Source: Gemella morbillorum (GTDB taxonomy: Bacteria > Bacillota > Bacilli > Staphylococcales > Gemellaceae). Taken from it: 64,000 nt of DNA. The first letter of the stretch is position 1. Each line of letters opens with the position of its first letter. The translations under genes and the position numbers were made by a program. Where the stretch lies: NCBI RefSeq assembly GCF_900476045.1, contig NZ_LS483440.1, forward strand, positions 434,001 to 498,000, written 5' to 3'. This document shows positions 27,373 to 36,865 of this stretch, in pieces. Under the pieces are notes generated by a model, which had not been told where the DNA came from, ran no database searches, and worked only from the letters and a program-made list of their open reading frames with translations.

Positions 27373-28386
27373 ATGATTGAATTAAAAAATGTAAACAAGA
27401 TATATGATAATAAAGTTCATGCATTGAAAAATATTAATCTTAAAGTGGAGGAAGGGGATATTTACGGAATAATTGGTTATTCTGGTGCAGGTAAGAGTAC
27501 GCTAGTCCGCCTTCTAAATGGATTGGAAGTTGCAACAGATGGAGAAGTAATTATTGATGGTGATGATTTTAATAAAATTACAGAGGAACAACGTCGTCTG
27601 AAACGCCAAAAAATAGGAATGATTTTCCAACACTTTAATCTTTTGTGGAGTAGAACAGTTGCAGAAAATATAGCTTTCCCATTAGAAATTTTAGGAAAAT
27701 CAAAACAAGAAATAAAAGCAAGAGTAGAAGAACTTGCGAAACTGGTAGGACTTGAAGATAGACTTAATGCTTATCCTTCTCAATTATCTGGTGGGCAAAA
27801 ACAAAGAGTTGGTATTGCACGCGCATTAGCAGGGCGCCCATCGATACTACTTTGTGATGAAGCAACGAGTGCACTTGATCCAGAAACCACTGCAGAAGTT
27901 CTAAATCTTATTAAAGAAATTCATAAAAAAACTAATATTACCGTAGTTCTTATTACTCATGAAATGAATGTTATAAAAACTATTTGCACTAAAGTAGCAG
28001 TAATCGACGGAGGAACTATAGCTGAAGATGGATTAGTATCAGAAGTATTCTATCATCCGACACAAGAAGTTACTAAAAAATTCTTAAGTCAAACATCATT
28101 TGCTTCAGAGATAGAAGAACGCGAAAATATTGAAGAGTGGAAAAAAGTATTTACAGACGGTATAATAATCAAATTTACGTTTGATAATAATACGTCTAAA
28201 AAACCTATTCTTAGTATGCTGATAAAAGAAATTGATTTTGATTTTAATATTATCAATGGTCATATAGATAAAACAGCAAATGCTAATATAGGAACTTTAT
28301 TTGTTCAACTAATAGGAAGTAACGAAAATGTAGAGAAAGTAATAACTAGATTAAATGAGCTAGGAATTTTAACGGAGGTGTTATAA
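27373..28386 (+). CDS. metN: Methionine ABC importer ATPase MetN
   Basis: A 337-residue ATPase. Walker A is GYSGAGKST, the signature is LSGGQKQRVGIARA, Walker B is ILLCDEATSALDPETT and the H-loop is ITHE. The C-terminal NIL domain (about 265-337) senses methionine and inhibits transport in the E. coli relative. ATG 27373 has AAAGGAG upstream. It overlaps metI by one base (TAATG). Its own T-box ties it to methionine starvation. The MetQ lipoprotein is not encoded next to it. Confidence 0.94.
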   Translation: MIELKNVNKIYDNKVHALKNINLKVEEGDIYGIIGYSGAGKSTLVRLLNGLEVATDGEVIIDGDDFNKITEEQRRLKRQKIGMIFQHFNLLWSRTVAENIAFPLEILGKSKQEIKARVEELAKLVGLEDRLNAYPSQLSGGQKQRVGIARALAGRPSILLCDEATSALDPETTAEVLNLIKEIHKKTNITVVLITHEMNVIKTICTKVAVIDGGTIAEDGLVSEVFYHPTQEVTKKFLSQTSFASEIEERENIEEWKKVFTDGIIIKFTFDNNTSKKPILSMLIKEIDFDFNIINGHIDKTANANIGTLFVQLIGSNENVEKVITRLNELGILTEVL

Positions 28387-29048
28387 TGTTTGAGTTTTCA
28401 AGAGTTAATTGGGATAAAGTTCAAGAAAAAACAATAGAAACATTAATTATGACATTTGAGTCATTGATTGCAGTATTTTTACTTGGATTATTTTTAGGAT
28501 TATTACTTTATATTACTTCAAATAGTAAAGGTATTTTTGGTAGAGGATTTTACACTGTTGTAACGGCGATAGTAAATATCTTTAGGGCAATTCCGTTTAT
28601 TATTTTAATAGTATTATTAATTCCTTTTACAAAAGCTTTGATTGGTACTATTATTGGGGTTCAAGCTGCTATTCCTGCGCTTATTATTTCAGCAGCACCT
28701 TTCTATGCTCGACTTGTAGAAATAGGTCTTCGTGAGGTTGATAAGGGTGTTATAGAAGCTGCTCGTGCAATGGGTGCAAAAAGAATCACTATTATAACTA
28801 AAGTATTAATTCCAGAGAGTTTACCAGCTATTGTTTCTGGTCTGACAGTTACAGCTATTGCCTTAGTAGGTGCAACAGCGATGGCTGGTGTTATCGGTGC
28901 TGGTGGTTTAGGAAACCTTGCTTATTTAGATGGGTTCCAACGTAATAATAGTACACTAACATTTGTTGCTACAGTGTTAATTCTAGTTATCGTTTTTGCT
29001 ATTCAAATTTTAGGAGATACGGTAGTTAAAAAAATTGATAAACGTTAG
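28386..29048 (+). CDS. metI: Methionine ABC importer permease MetI
   Basis: A 220-residue permease with five predicted membrane segments and the EAA loop VIEAARAMGAKRITIITKVLIPESLPAI. The final segments GAGGLGNLAYLDGFQRNN are typical of MetI. It is translationally coupled to metN. A terminator follows at once, so no binding protein gene is part of this operon. Confidence 0.94.
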   Translation: MFEFSRVNWDKVQEKTIETLIMTFESLIAVFLLGLFLGLLLYITSNSKGIFGRGFYTVVTAIVNIFRAIPFIILIVLLIPFTKALIGTIIGVQAAIPALIISAAPFYARLVEIGLREVDKGVIEAARAMGAKRITIITKVLIPESLPAIVSGLTVTAIALVGATAMAGVIGAGGLGNLAYLDGFQRNNSTLTFVATVLILVIVFAIQILGDTVVKKIDKR

Positions 29049-29049
29049 T

Positions 29050-29080
29050 AAAAAAGAGAAGTTTTTAACTTCTCTTTTTT
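29050..29080 (+). terminator. Terminator after metI
   Basis: A perfect 14-bp stem (AAAAAAGAGAAGTT with AACTTCTCTTTTTT) with a 3-nt loop right after the stop codon. Confidence 0.92.
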
Positions 29081-29309
29081 ACTGTAATTAGTGTGAATTT
29101 ATACTATAGATATTATGTTTTCTATAAGAGGTAGTTATAATCATCTATAAGAAATTTAAGAAATAAGTAATGATTTTATTTCATAAAACTATCATATTAT
29201 GTAAAAAAAATGACTAAAATATGGTAAAATATAAAGGACTGTTAAAAAAGTATTGAAGAATTGTTAATAAAAAAAACAAATAAAGTAAATTTAAAGGAGA
29301 TAAAATTTC

Positions 29310-30188
29310 ATGGTAATTCAATGGTTTCCTGGGCATATGGCGAAAGCAACAAGAGAAGTAAAAGAAAAATTAAAATTAGTAGATATAGTTTTTGAATTAG
29401 TAGATGCTCGTTGCCCATTATCTTCTCATAATATGTATTTAGATGAAGTAGTAAAAGATAAAAAGAAGATAATTATTTTTAATAAAATAGACTTATGTGA
29501 TCGAACAGAAACAGCTAAATGGAAGAATTATTTTGAGAAAAAAGGTTATACGGTAGTTTATACAGATGCTAAAAACAGTAATAATTTAAATAAAGTTATT
29601 GACAAAGCAAAAGAAGAGCTTGCAGAAAAAATTGCAAGACAAGTGGCTAAAGGAATTAAACCACGAGCTATTCGTTCAATGGTTATAGGAGTTCCTAACG
29701 TTGGAAAGTCTACTTTTATAAACAAATTAATTAAGAAAAATGTAGCAAATACCGCCAATAAACCAGGTGTTACAAAAAAACAACAGTGGTTAAAACTTAA
29801 TAAAGATATAGAACTTTTAGATACTCCAGGTATTCTTATGCCGAAGTTCGATAATCAAGAAATTGGTAAGAAATTAAGTCTAATTGGTTCTATAAAAGAT
29901 GATATTACACCGCTTGATGATGTAAGTTTGTATTTAATAGAATTATTAAAACAAAGTTATTTAGAAAATATGAAAAATCTGTATAAAATAGATGTTACTG
30001 CTGATGATGAGAATGTCTTTATAATGGAAAAAATTGCAGATAAACGTTTCAAAAAAATTGGTGGGGATTATGATTATGATTCAACAATAAAACTTCTTAT
30101 TCAAGATTTTAGAACACAAAAGTTTGGGCTAATTACATTAGATAACTATAATGATATGATAAATGAAGAGGTTAGTGATGAAAATTAA
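29310..30188 (+). CDS. rbgA: 50S ribosome assembly GTPase RbgA (YlqF)
   Basis: A 292-residue circularly permuted GTPase. It begins IQWFPGHMAKATREVKEKL; the G4 motif NKIDL precedes the P-loop GVPNVGKST and G3 DTPGIL, the permuted order diagnostic of the family. It promotes a late step of 50S assembly, including uL16 incorporation. ATG 29310 follows AAAGGAG. The last 11 bases overlap the start of rnhB, as in Bacillus. Confidence 0.95.
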   Translation: MVIQWFPGHMAKATREVKEKLKLVDIVFELVDARCPLSSHNMYLDEVVKDKKKIIIFNKIDLCDRTETAKWKNYFEKKGYTVVYTDAKNSNNLNKVIDKAKEELAEKIARQVAKGIKPRAIRSMVIGVPNVGKSTFINKLIKKNVANTANKPGVTKKQQWLKLNKDIELLDTPGILMPKFDNQEIGKKLSLIGSIKDDITPLDDVSLYLIELLKQSYLENMKNLYKIDVTADDENVFIMEKIADKRFKKIGGDYDYDSTIKLLIQDFRTQKFGLITLDNYNDMINEEVSDEN

Positions 30189-30957
30189 TGAAGTAAAAGA
30201 AATTTTATCACAAGATAATCCAAATGAAAAAATTTTAGAACAGTTACGAAATGATGAGAGAAGTGGTGTTCAAAAATTGTTGGCAAGTTTTGATAAAAAA
30301 CAAGAAAAAAAACTTTTTTATAAAAAAGAGTACGAAAAAAAATCATTTTATGAAAATAAATGTTATAATAAAGGATGTAAATACATCTGTGGTATTGATG
30401 AAGTAGGGCGTGGACCATTAGCAGGGCCAGTTGTTGCTGCAGCGGTAATTTTAAAACAAGGTAGTTATTTCGAAGGATTAAATGATTCAAAAAAATTATC
30501 AGAGAAAAAGCGTGAAGAACTTTTTGAAAAAATAAAAGAAGAAGCACTTGCATACGCTATTTGCGAAGTGAGTAATGAAGAAATTGAAAGATATAATATT
30601 TATAATGCCGCACGTATTGCGATGCAACGTGCAGTAGAACAATTAAAAGTAAGACCAGATTTTTTATTAATTGATGCAATGCCTTTTGAAAACTATCCAA
30701 TACCTAACTTTAGTATGGTAAAAGGTGATGAAAAGAGTGTTTCTATCGCAGCAGCTTCAGTTATAGCAAAAGTTTACCGTGATAGATTAATGAAAGAATA
30801 TGCAAAGAAATATCCATACTATGATTTTGAAAATAATGCAGGTTATGGAACGAAAAAGCATTTGGAAGGGTTAAAGGCATACGGTATTACCCCAATCCAT
30901 AGAAGAGATTTTGAACCGGTAAAAAGTATGATTAAACAAGGAGGAAATAATGAGTAA
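30178..30957 (+). CDS. rnhB: Ribonuclease HII
   Basis: A 259-residue enzyme that removes ribonucleotides from DNA. The signature GIDEVGRGPLAGPVVAAAV carries the catalytic Asp-Glu pair, with later acidic residues in LIDAMPFENY and a GYGTKKHLEGLKAYG block. An N-terminal extension of about 65 residues is present, as in Bacillus RnhB. ATG 30178 is chosen because GAGGT lies upstream; an earlier in-frame TTG/ATG gives five more residues. It overlaps rbgA and runs 8 nt into the RNase J gene. Confidence 0.94.
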   Translation: MKINEVKEILSQDNPNEKILEQLRNDERSGVQKLLASFDKKQEKKLFYKKEYEKKSFYENKCYNKGCKYICGIDEVGRGPLAGPVVAAAVILKQGSYFEGLNDSKKLSEKKREELFEKIKEEALAYAICEVSNEEIERYNIYNAARIAMQRAVEQLKVRPDFLLIDAMPFENYPIPNFSMVKGDEKSVSIAAASVIAKVYRDRLMKEYAKKYPYYDFENNAGYGTKKHLEGLKAYGITPIHRRDFEPVKSMIKQGGNNE

Positions 30958-32788
30958 TAATAATATTAGTATTGCAAAGAATGTCCAAGTAAGTAAAAAC
31001 AGCAATAATAAGCAAAAAACTCACCAAAAGAGAAATAATAAACCCATAAATAAAAAGAATATAAAAATAGAAAAAAATCAAAGTAGCATACAAAAGGAAG
31101 TAAGTTTAAAAGAAAACAAAGTTAAAAAACTAATTCCTAAAATTTGCATTACACCTCTAGGAGGAGTGGATGAAGTAGCTAAAAATATGTATATGATAGA
31201 AATAGCTGATGAAATCTTTGTGCTTGATGCAGGTCTTATGTTCCCTGAAACAGAGATGATAGGGATTGATGCAGTAATTCCAGATATTAGTTATTTAGTT
31301 CGTAATAAACAAAAAGTAAAAGGGATATTCCTATCAAATGGGCACGTAAGTTCTATGGGGGCTGTACCATATATAATAGATAAACTTAAATGTCCAGTTT
31401 ATGGGTCTAAATTAACTATTGATTTATTAAAAAATCATTTAAAACATTTAGGAATTAAACGTCGTATTAAGTTTTACTATGTAAAAGAAAATAATAAATA
31501 TGATTTTAATAGTGCGAGTATTACTTTTTTCAAAACAACATACTCTATGCCTGATTCACTTGGTATTTGTATAGAAACATCACAAGGTAATATTGTTTAT
31601 ACTGGGGAATTTAAGTTTGACCAATCTGTAAGTAAAGAATATAAATCTGATATTGTAAAAATTAGTACATTAGGGAAAAAAGGTGTATTAGCTTTACTTA
31701 GTGACTCTAGCAACGCTAATATGAAAGGATATAATGTACCTGAAAATGAAGCAGCTGAGCAAATTGATAATGCATTTTATCAAGCGAATAAACGCATAAT
31801 CGTAACTTGTTACGCTTCAAATTTCTTAACAATTTCACATATAGTTCGTGCGGCATTAGGACAAAACAGAAAACTTCTATTACTAGGAGAAGCGATAGAA
31901 GACTCTATTAATACTGCGAGAAATATGAATTACTTGGCAATAGAAGATGAAAACTTAATTACAGTAGATGAGCTTGGTAATTATCCACAAAATGAAATTT
32001 GTATTCTATCTTCAGGTGATCAAGGAGAACCAATCGAGGCTATGAAGAACATTGCTGAGAAGAATATTAAAGGTATTCAAATAGAATCAGGGGACACTAT
32101 TATGATTGCAGCGACACCATCGCCTAACATGGAAGTAATGTTGTTCCAAACATTGAATCTTCTTGTTAAACTTGGTGCACATGTAGTAACAGCATCAAAA
32201 CGTCTTCACGCTGCGAGCCATGCTACTCGCGAAGAATTGAAGATGATGTTAAATATGCTTATGCCGAAGTTCTTTGTTCCAGTTCAAGGAGAATTCAGAA
32301 ATCTACGTAAACATGCTGAAATTGCAGCAGAAACAGGAGTAGCGGCTAACAATATTCATATTCTAGCAAAAGGTACTACACTAGAAATTAGTGGAAATAG
32401 AGCAAAAGTAATACCTAATAACGTTACAGTAGGTAATATATTAGTAGATGGTCGTGGAATTGGCGATGTTGAAGATAGTGTTCTTAAAGATAGAAAACTG
32501 TTATCAAATGATGGGATTTTTGTAGCCTCATATGCTATAAGTAGGAAAGAAAAAATTCTGGTGGGTCGTCCATGCATTCAAACAAAAGGTTTTGTATATG
32601 TTAAGAAGAGTATGGAGCTTATAAAAGAAGCTGAAGAGAAAATAATAGAGTATATAGAGAATAATCCTATTAAGAGTATCAGAGAGTGTGCAGCTATAAA
32701 AGCTGAAGTTAGAAGTATGTTATCAAGTTTATTATATGATAATACGAAGAGAAAACCTATTATAATTGTTAATTTTACACTGATTTAA
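30950..32788 (+). CDS. rnjB: RNase J2-like metallo-beta-lactamase ribonuclease with degenerate active site
   Basis: A 612-residue beta-CASP protein. Residues about 1-60 are an unusual Lys/Asn-rich basic tail. The core begins ICITPLGGVDEVAKNMYMIE. The catalytic HxHxDH block reads SNGHVSSMGAVPY, so three of the four metal-binding side chains are replaced; the late HASGHA-like motif is HAASHA, while GEFKFDQS and LLSDSSNANMKGYN are kept. This pattern fits RNase J2, the weakly active partner of RNase J1, rather than J1 itself. C-terminal domain residues needed for oligomerisation appear intact. It overlaps rnhB. Confidence 0.85.
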   Translation: MSNNNISIAKNVQVSKNSNNKQKTHQKRNNKPINKKNIKIEKNQSSIQKEVSLKENKVKKLIPKICITPLGGVDEVAKNMYMIEIADEIFVLDAGLMFPETEMIGIDAVIPDISYLVRNKQKVKGIFLSNGHVSSMGAVPYIIDKLKCPVYGSKLTIDLLKNHLKHLGIKRRIKFYYVKENNKYDFNSASITFFKTTYSMPDSLGICIETSQGNIVYTGEFKFDQSVSKEYKSDIVKISTLGKKGVLALLSDSSNANMKGYNVPENEAAEQIDNAFYQANKRIIVTCYASNFLTISHIVRAALGQNRKLLLLGEAIEDSINTARNMNYLAIEDENLITVDELGNYPQNEICILSSGDQGEPIEAMKNIAEKNIKGIQIESGDTIMIAATPSPNMEVMLFQTLNLLVKLGAHVVTASKRLHAASHATREELKMMLNMLMPKFFVPVQGEFRNLRKHAEIAAETGVAANNIHILAKGTTLEISGNRAKVIPNNVTVGNILVDGRGIGDVEDSVLKDRKLLSNDGIFVASYAISRKEKILVGRPCIQTKGFVYVKKSMELIKEAEEKIIEYIENNPIKSIRECAAIKAEVRSMLSSLLYDNTKRKPIIIVNFTLI

Positions 32789-32800
32789 AATTACTAAATA

Positions 32801-32853
32801 TAAGAGCGGGAGTATAGTGTAGTGCAAGTTGCTATATAAATATCCTGCTCTTA
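32801..32853 (+). terminator. Possible weak terminator after rnjB
   Basis: TAAGAGCGGGA pairs with TCCTGCTCTTA (one G/T pair) around a long loop, followed by only a weak T-rich tail. It may terminate poorly or allow reading into dinB. Confidence 0.4.
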
Positions 32854-32881
32854 ATATATTATAAAAATAGGGGGTGGATTG

Positions 32882-34093
32882 ATGTCAAAGGTAATAGCGC
32901 ATATAGATATGAATTGTTTTTATGCTAGTGTAGAAGAAAAATATGATCCAGAATTAAAAGGGAAACCTTTAGCTATTGCTGGAGAAATCAAAACACGTCA
33001 TGGAATTATTGTTACAGCCAATTATGAAGCTAGAGATAAAGGTGTAAAGTCAATTATGCGTGTTGGAGATGCAAGGAAACTGTGTCCGAATATAAAAATA
33101 CTTAAGCCTGATATGGTAAAATATCAAGAAGAATCAAAGAGAATTTTTGATTTAGTTCGCCAATATACAGAAAAAGTAGAAGTTATTTCCGTTGACGAAG
33201 CATATATTGATTTAAGTGATTTTCCAGAACCTGTAAAAGCAATAGCAACTATCCAAAGAAGGATTTATAAACAATTAGGCATGCCTTCAAGTGTTGGGGT
33301 CTCGTTTAATAAATTTTTTGCGAAAATGGGTTCAGACTTTAAAAAGCCTCTCGGATTTACGATTATTAACAAAAATAATTATAAAAAGCTCCTTTGGGGT
33401 TTAGATGTGGGTGAAATGCATGGATGTGGGAAAGCTGCAACTAAAAAGCTAAAAAAACTTGGGATTAATACTATAGGAGATATGGCTAAAGCTAATGAAG
33501 TTATACTACACAGTGTTTTGGGAATTCAAGGATTAAGACTTAAACAACGAGCTAATGGAGAAGATAATAGAGAATTAAAATATACTGTAGAAAGAAAATC
33601 TATTGGTAATTCTAAAACATTTGTTCAAGATCTTATTGAAGAAGATGATATTTCTAGTGAAATTAAAAAATTAAGTAAAAAAGTTAGCAATCGTGCACAA
33701 ACAAGGGATTATGTTGGAAATAATATATCCATTATGATAAAATTTAGCGATTTTAAAAGTATAACAAGATCGAAGAAGATTCCAGAATATATTAATCAAC
33801 CTGACAAAATTTTCACATATGCATGGGAATTATTGTTAGAACATTATGATTTTTCTAAAGGTGTTAGACTTTTAGGAGTGTCGTTAAATGATATAAAAAA
33901 AGAGAAAGAACTAAAAGTCCAACTTGATATTTTTGATTCTAAGGATTATAAAGGAGAAGAAAAATTAAGAAAATTATCAAAAAAATTAAAAAGTGAATTT
34001 GGAGATACTATTATTACAAATTTTGAAGAATTTGATTCTAAAAAGAAAAAAACAATAATTACGACAAGTTTTAGTAAAGACTTTTTGGATTAG
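32882..34093 (+). CDS. dinB: DNA polymerase IV
   Basis: A 403-residue Y-family translesion polymerase. Catalytic motifs are HIDMNCFYASVE near the N-terminus and SVDEAYIDLSDF; helix-hairpin-helix and little-finger domains follow. The C-terminus carries a clamp-binding-like QLDIFD. ATG 32882 is used because GGGGTGG is well placed; the upstream TTG is in frame but too close. It is followed 20 nt later by trmK. Confidence 0.94.
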   Translation: MSKVIAHIDMNCFYASVEEKYDPELKGKPLAIAGEIKTRHGIIVTANYEARDKGVKSIMRVGDARKLCPNIKILKPDMVKYQEESKRIFDLVRQYTEKVEVISVDEAYIDLSDFPEPVKAIATIQRRIYKQLGMPSSVGVSFNKFFAKMGSDFKKPLGFTIINKNNYKKLLWGLDVGEMHGCGKAATKKLKKLGINTIGDMAKANEVILHSVLGIQGLRLKQRANGEDNRELKYTVERKSIGNSKTFVQDLIEEDDISSEIKKLSKKVSNRAQTRDYVGNNISIMIKFSDFKSITRSKKIPEYINQPDKIFTYAWELLLEHYDFSKGVRLLGVSLNDIKKEKELKVQLDIFDSKDYKGEEKLRKLSKKLKSEFGDTIITNFEEFDSKKKKTIITTSFSKDFLD

Positions 34094-34119
34094 TAATTAT
34101 AGAAGATAGGAGGATGAAA

Positions 34120-34800
34120 ATGCTAGCAATAAATAAAAGATTGAAATTAGTAGCGAGCTATGTAGAAGATAAGCGCTTGGCTGATATAGGAAGTGATCAT
34201 GCCTATTTGCCAATTTATCTAGCGAAAGAAAACAAGATTAACTTTGCTATTGCCGGGGAAATAGTGGAAGGGCCTCATAAGGTTTCTATAAAAAATGTAA
34301 ATGAAGAGGGTTTATCAGCAGTTATTGAATGTAGAAAAGCCGCTGGATTAGACGCGATTGAACTTGCTGACAATATAGAAGTAATTACTATTTGTGGTAT
34401 GGGTGGAAAGCTAATTGCTGATATTTTAGAAAAAGGAAAAGATAAACTAATTAATAGACCAAATTTAATATTACAGCCAAATCTAGGAGAGAGATTTGTC
34501 CGTGAAAAATTACAAGATTTAGGCTATACTATTACTGCAGAAAACATTATAGAAGAAGATGGGCATATTTACGAGATTATAGTCGCAACTGATGGGCAGA
34601 TGTCTTTAACAGAAGATGAAAAGAATTTTGGCAAATTTTTATCAAAAGAAAAAAATGATTTATTTATAAAAAAACAAAAACAAGAGTTAGATAAAGTAAA
34701 TTATATCTTATCTCAGTTGGAAAAAGCTAAAGAAGAAAAAAGTGAGAAAGTGCTTGAATTACAAGCTAAGGCTAAAAAAATAGAAGAAGTTATAAGTTAA
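34120..34800 (+). CDS. trmK: tRNA (adenine-N1)-methyltransferase TrmK
   Basis: A 226-residue class I methyltransferase that makes m1A22 in tRNA in Firmicutes. The SAM motif is LADIGSDHAYLPIYL, with the family motif ICGMGGKLIADIL and LILQPN in place of the usual catalytic segment. A C-terminal coiled coil (about 175-226) is present. AGGAGG ends 6 nt before ATG 34120, whereas ATG 34114 abuts it, so the later start is chosen. The nif3-like gene that usually follows trmK is missing here. Confidence 0.9.
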   Translation: MLAINKRLKLVASYVEDKRLADIGSDHAYLPIYLAKENKINFAIAGEIVEGPHKVSIKNVNEEGLSAVIECRKAAGLDAIELADNIEVITICGMGGKLIADILEKGKDKLINRPNLILQPNLGERFVREKLQDLGYTITAENIIEEDGHIYEIIVATDGQMSLTEDEKNFGKFLSKEKNDLFIKKQKQELDKVNYILSQLEKAKEEKSEKVLELQAKAKKIEEVIS

Positions 34801-34839
34801 AAAATAAAAGGTATATTTGAACGGAAAAGGAGGTAAAGG

Positions 34840-35610
34840 ATGATTCAGTTATTGCAAAGTGAACAAGATGCAAAAAAACTTTTGAATTTTAGTGTGAAAA
34901 TCGCTAAAAGTATGCTGTTTTATGGTGCAGAAGTCTATAGGGTAGAAGATACTGTAAATAGAATTTATAAATCATTTGATAATATAAAAGCTCCCAACAT
35001 TTTAGTTACCTATAATTTTGTAATTGTATCGTTTGTATATGATGATACGACCTATAATGCTATGAGAAGAGTAGTTTTAGGAGATAGAAATCTTGAAAAA
35101 ATTTCATTATTAAATGACTTATCGAGAAAAATGGTTATGGGCGGATGTTCTCTAGATTATGCCTTTAGAAAAATGAAAGATATAAAAAATAAAACTAGGT
35201 ATTCTAATTTAGCAGTATTGTCTGCATTGACTATATCAGCACCATTTTTTGCAATTATGTTTGGTGGGACGTTTAAAGATAGTATAGTAGCCTTTTTAGT
35301 TATGGCAGTAGAAGTAGCATTTTTATTGTTCATTGGAAGATATAAAATAATATCTTTTTTAACTAATTTTTTAGGAGCCTTTATCTCTACGGTATTAGTG
35401 ATGATTCTTACTAAATTTTTATTTATTCATAATCCAGTAAGTATAATCATAGTAAGCCTTATGCCTCTTGTTCCCGGAGTCCAAGTAACTAATTCGGTTC
35501 GTGATTTTATGGCTGGGGATTATTTATCTGGGATAATAGGTCTGCAATCAGCAATTTTTATATCAACAGCAATTGCCTTAGGGGTAATTATGGGATTAAA
35601 GGTAGTATAA
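34840..35610 (+). CDS. Threonine/serine exporter large subunit, ThrE/YjjP type
   Basis: A 256-residue protein: an N-terminal cytoplasmic region (AKSMLFYGAEVYRVEDTVNRIY) and five membrane segments in the C-terminal half, with the family motif LVPGVQVTNSVRDFMAGDYLSG. It is the YjjP half of split ThrE exporters, cotranscribed with the YjjB half 11 nt downstream. AAAGGAGG precedes the ATG. The substrate is inferred from family members (threonine, serine or dicarboxylates). Confidence 0.85.
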   Translation: MIQLLQSEQDAKKLLNFSVKIAKSMLFYGAEVYRVEDTVNRIYKSFDNIKAPNILVTYNFVIVSFVYDDTTYNAMRRVVLGDRNLEKISLLNDLSRKMVMGGCSLDYAFRKMKDIKNKTRYSNLAVLSALTISAPFFAIMFGGTFKDSIVAFLVMAVEVAFLLFIGRYKIISFLTNFLGAFISTVLVMILTKFLFIHNPVSIIIVSLMPLVPGVQVTNSVRDFMAGDYLSGIIGLQSAIFISTAIALGVIMGLKVV

Positions 35611-35621
35611 AGGAGTAGGTT

Positions 35622-36068
35622 ATGGAATATAATATTTATATACAATTTATTGCAGGTTTCGTTGTAACATTTGCATTTGCAATATTTTTTAATGCTCCTA
35701 AAAAATCATTGTTGAGCTGTTCAATGATTGGAGCAGCAGGATGGTTAGTATATGTATTGGTTAATTTACTAACAGATGTAGTAGTTGGAAGTTTTTTTGG
35801 TGCTTTATGCGTTGGGATTCTTTCGACAAATATTTCTAAGATACTTCGTATGCCAGCAACAATCTTTATTTATACTGGAATGATTCCATTAGTGCCAGGG
35901 TATGGTATGTACAATACTATGCAAAATTTAGTTACAAAAAACTACAATGTAGCATTTAAAGTAGGTATAGAAACTATACTCCAAGCAGGAGCTATTGCGA
36001 TGGGGATACTTTTAGCGTCAGTATTTTCTGATTCGATAAAAAGAGTTAAGATACAAAGGAAAAAATAA
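35622..36068 (+). CDS. Threonine/serine exporter small subunit, YjjB type
   Basis: A 148-residue membrane protein with four hydrophobic segments. The motif FIYTGMIPLVPGYGMYNTM matches the equivalent block of the first half of the exporter, as expected for an ancient duplication. It pairs with the preceding YjjP-like gene to form a complete transporter and is closed by a terminator. Confidence 0.85.
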   Translation: MEYNIYIQFIAGFVVTFAFAIFFNAPKKSLLSCSMIGAAGWLVYVLVNLLTDVVVGSFFGALCVGILSTNISKILRMPATIFIYTGMIPLVPGYGMYNTMQNLVTKNYNVAFKVGIETILQAGAIAMGILLASVFSDSIKRVKIQRKK

Positions 36069-36089
36069 GTTCTATAATATTTGAATTCT

Positions 36090-36119
36090 AAAAAGTTAGA
36101 TTTTTAATCTAACTTTTTT
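36090..36119 (+). terminator. Terminator of the thrE pair
   Basis: A perfect 13-bp stem (AAAAAGTTAGATT with AATCTAACTTTTT) with a 3-nt loop and a T6 tail. Confidence 0.9.
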
Positions 36120-36216
36120 GTTCAAATCGACATTTAAAATATAGAGCTTATTTTTATTTTGTGTTAAAATATAAAGTAGATTTACTATTAAAACCAGAAG
36201 GAAGGATAGATGATTT

Positions 36217-36477
36217 ATGAAAAATATTTTATATTATGCACAGAGTTGTCCGGATACAGCGCCATTTAAAGAAAAACTAGCAGAATTGGAAATAGGCTAT
36301 GAAGAGGTGGAAATATTATCTTCTCTAAAAAATTTGAAACAATTTTTATATGTTAGAGATACATATAAATCATTTGAAGGTATTCAAGGGAGTATGCAAA
36401 TAGGAATACCTTGTTTAGTCATTAATGAGGAAGACTGTATTTTAAATATAGACGACCTGGATAAATTAATACATTAG
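36217..36477 (+). CDS. Glutaredoxin-related protein
   Basis: An 86-residue thioredoxin-fold protein. It starts ILYYAQSCPDTAPFKEKL, placing a CPDT active site with a single catalytic cysteine at the end of the first strand; the cis-proline region GIPCLVINEED follows. It resembles COG4545 glutaredoxin-related proteins, whose role is unknown; reduction of a disulfide or a regulatory role is plausible. AGGAAGGATAG lies upstream. It stands alone before the SRP RNA gene. Confidence 0.7.
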   Translation: MKNILYYAQSCPDTAPFKEKLAELEIGYEEVEILSSLKNLKQFLYVRDTYKSFEGIQGSMQIGIPCLVINEEDCILNIDDLDKLIH

Positions 36478-36550
36478 AGTAAATAGTGAGAGATTGATAA
36501 AAGTAACTAAGGAGATATATTTTATAGCTATAACCTTTTTTGTAAAGCTC

Positions 36551-36579
36551 TTGATTTTTAATTTTTTATTTGCTATAAT
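36551..36579 (+). promoter_or_regulatory. Promoter of the SRP RNA gene
   Basis: TTGATT (36551-36556) and an exact TATAAT (36574-36579) with 17 nt between, ending about 7 nt before the RNA. Confidence 0.8.
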
Positions 36580-36585
36580 TAAGAA

Positions 36586-36864
36586 ATGCTAGGTGGGGAG
36601 TTAGCGGTGCCCTGTACTTGCAATCCGCTTTAGCAAGGCTGAATACTGAGATGCGGGTAGACTAGGGAATGTCGAGTTTAACACGTAATGTTGAGACTGA
36701 GGCATCTTACGACGCAATACTTATGAACCATGTCAGGTCCGGAAGGAAGCAGCATTAAGTAATGTCATTGTGGGTGTAAGTTTTTGTTGAGGTTGAGTTG
36801 TCGATTAAACTAACGGTTTTCTAATCTATTCAAGTCTCAGTTGCATATTAGTATAAATCGATGA
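36586..36864 (+). ncRNA. ffs: Signal recognition particle RNA (long Bacillus-type scRNA)
   Basis: The 5' domain reads TGCTAGGTGGGGAGTTAGCG, then GTGCCCTGTACTTGCAATCC, close to B. subtilis scRNA. The universally conserved helix 8 hairpin lies at 36732-36753 (GTCAGGTCCGGAAGGAAGC). The length of about 270-280 nt fits the large form with an Alu domain. The 3' end is placed just before the terminator at 36866-36896 and is approximate. Confidence 0.93.
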
Positions 36865-36865
36865 T

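Noticed and set aside
30185-30553. A 122-codon minus-strand frame opposite rnhB
   Set aside because: It lies wholly antisense to a conserved gene, is Leu/Phe/His-rich as antisense frames in AT-rich DNA are, and has no start signals.
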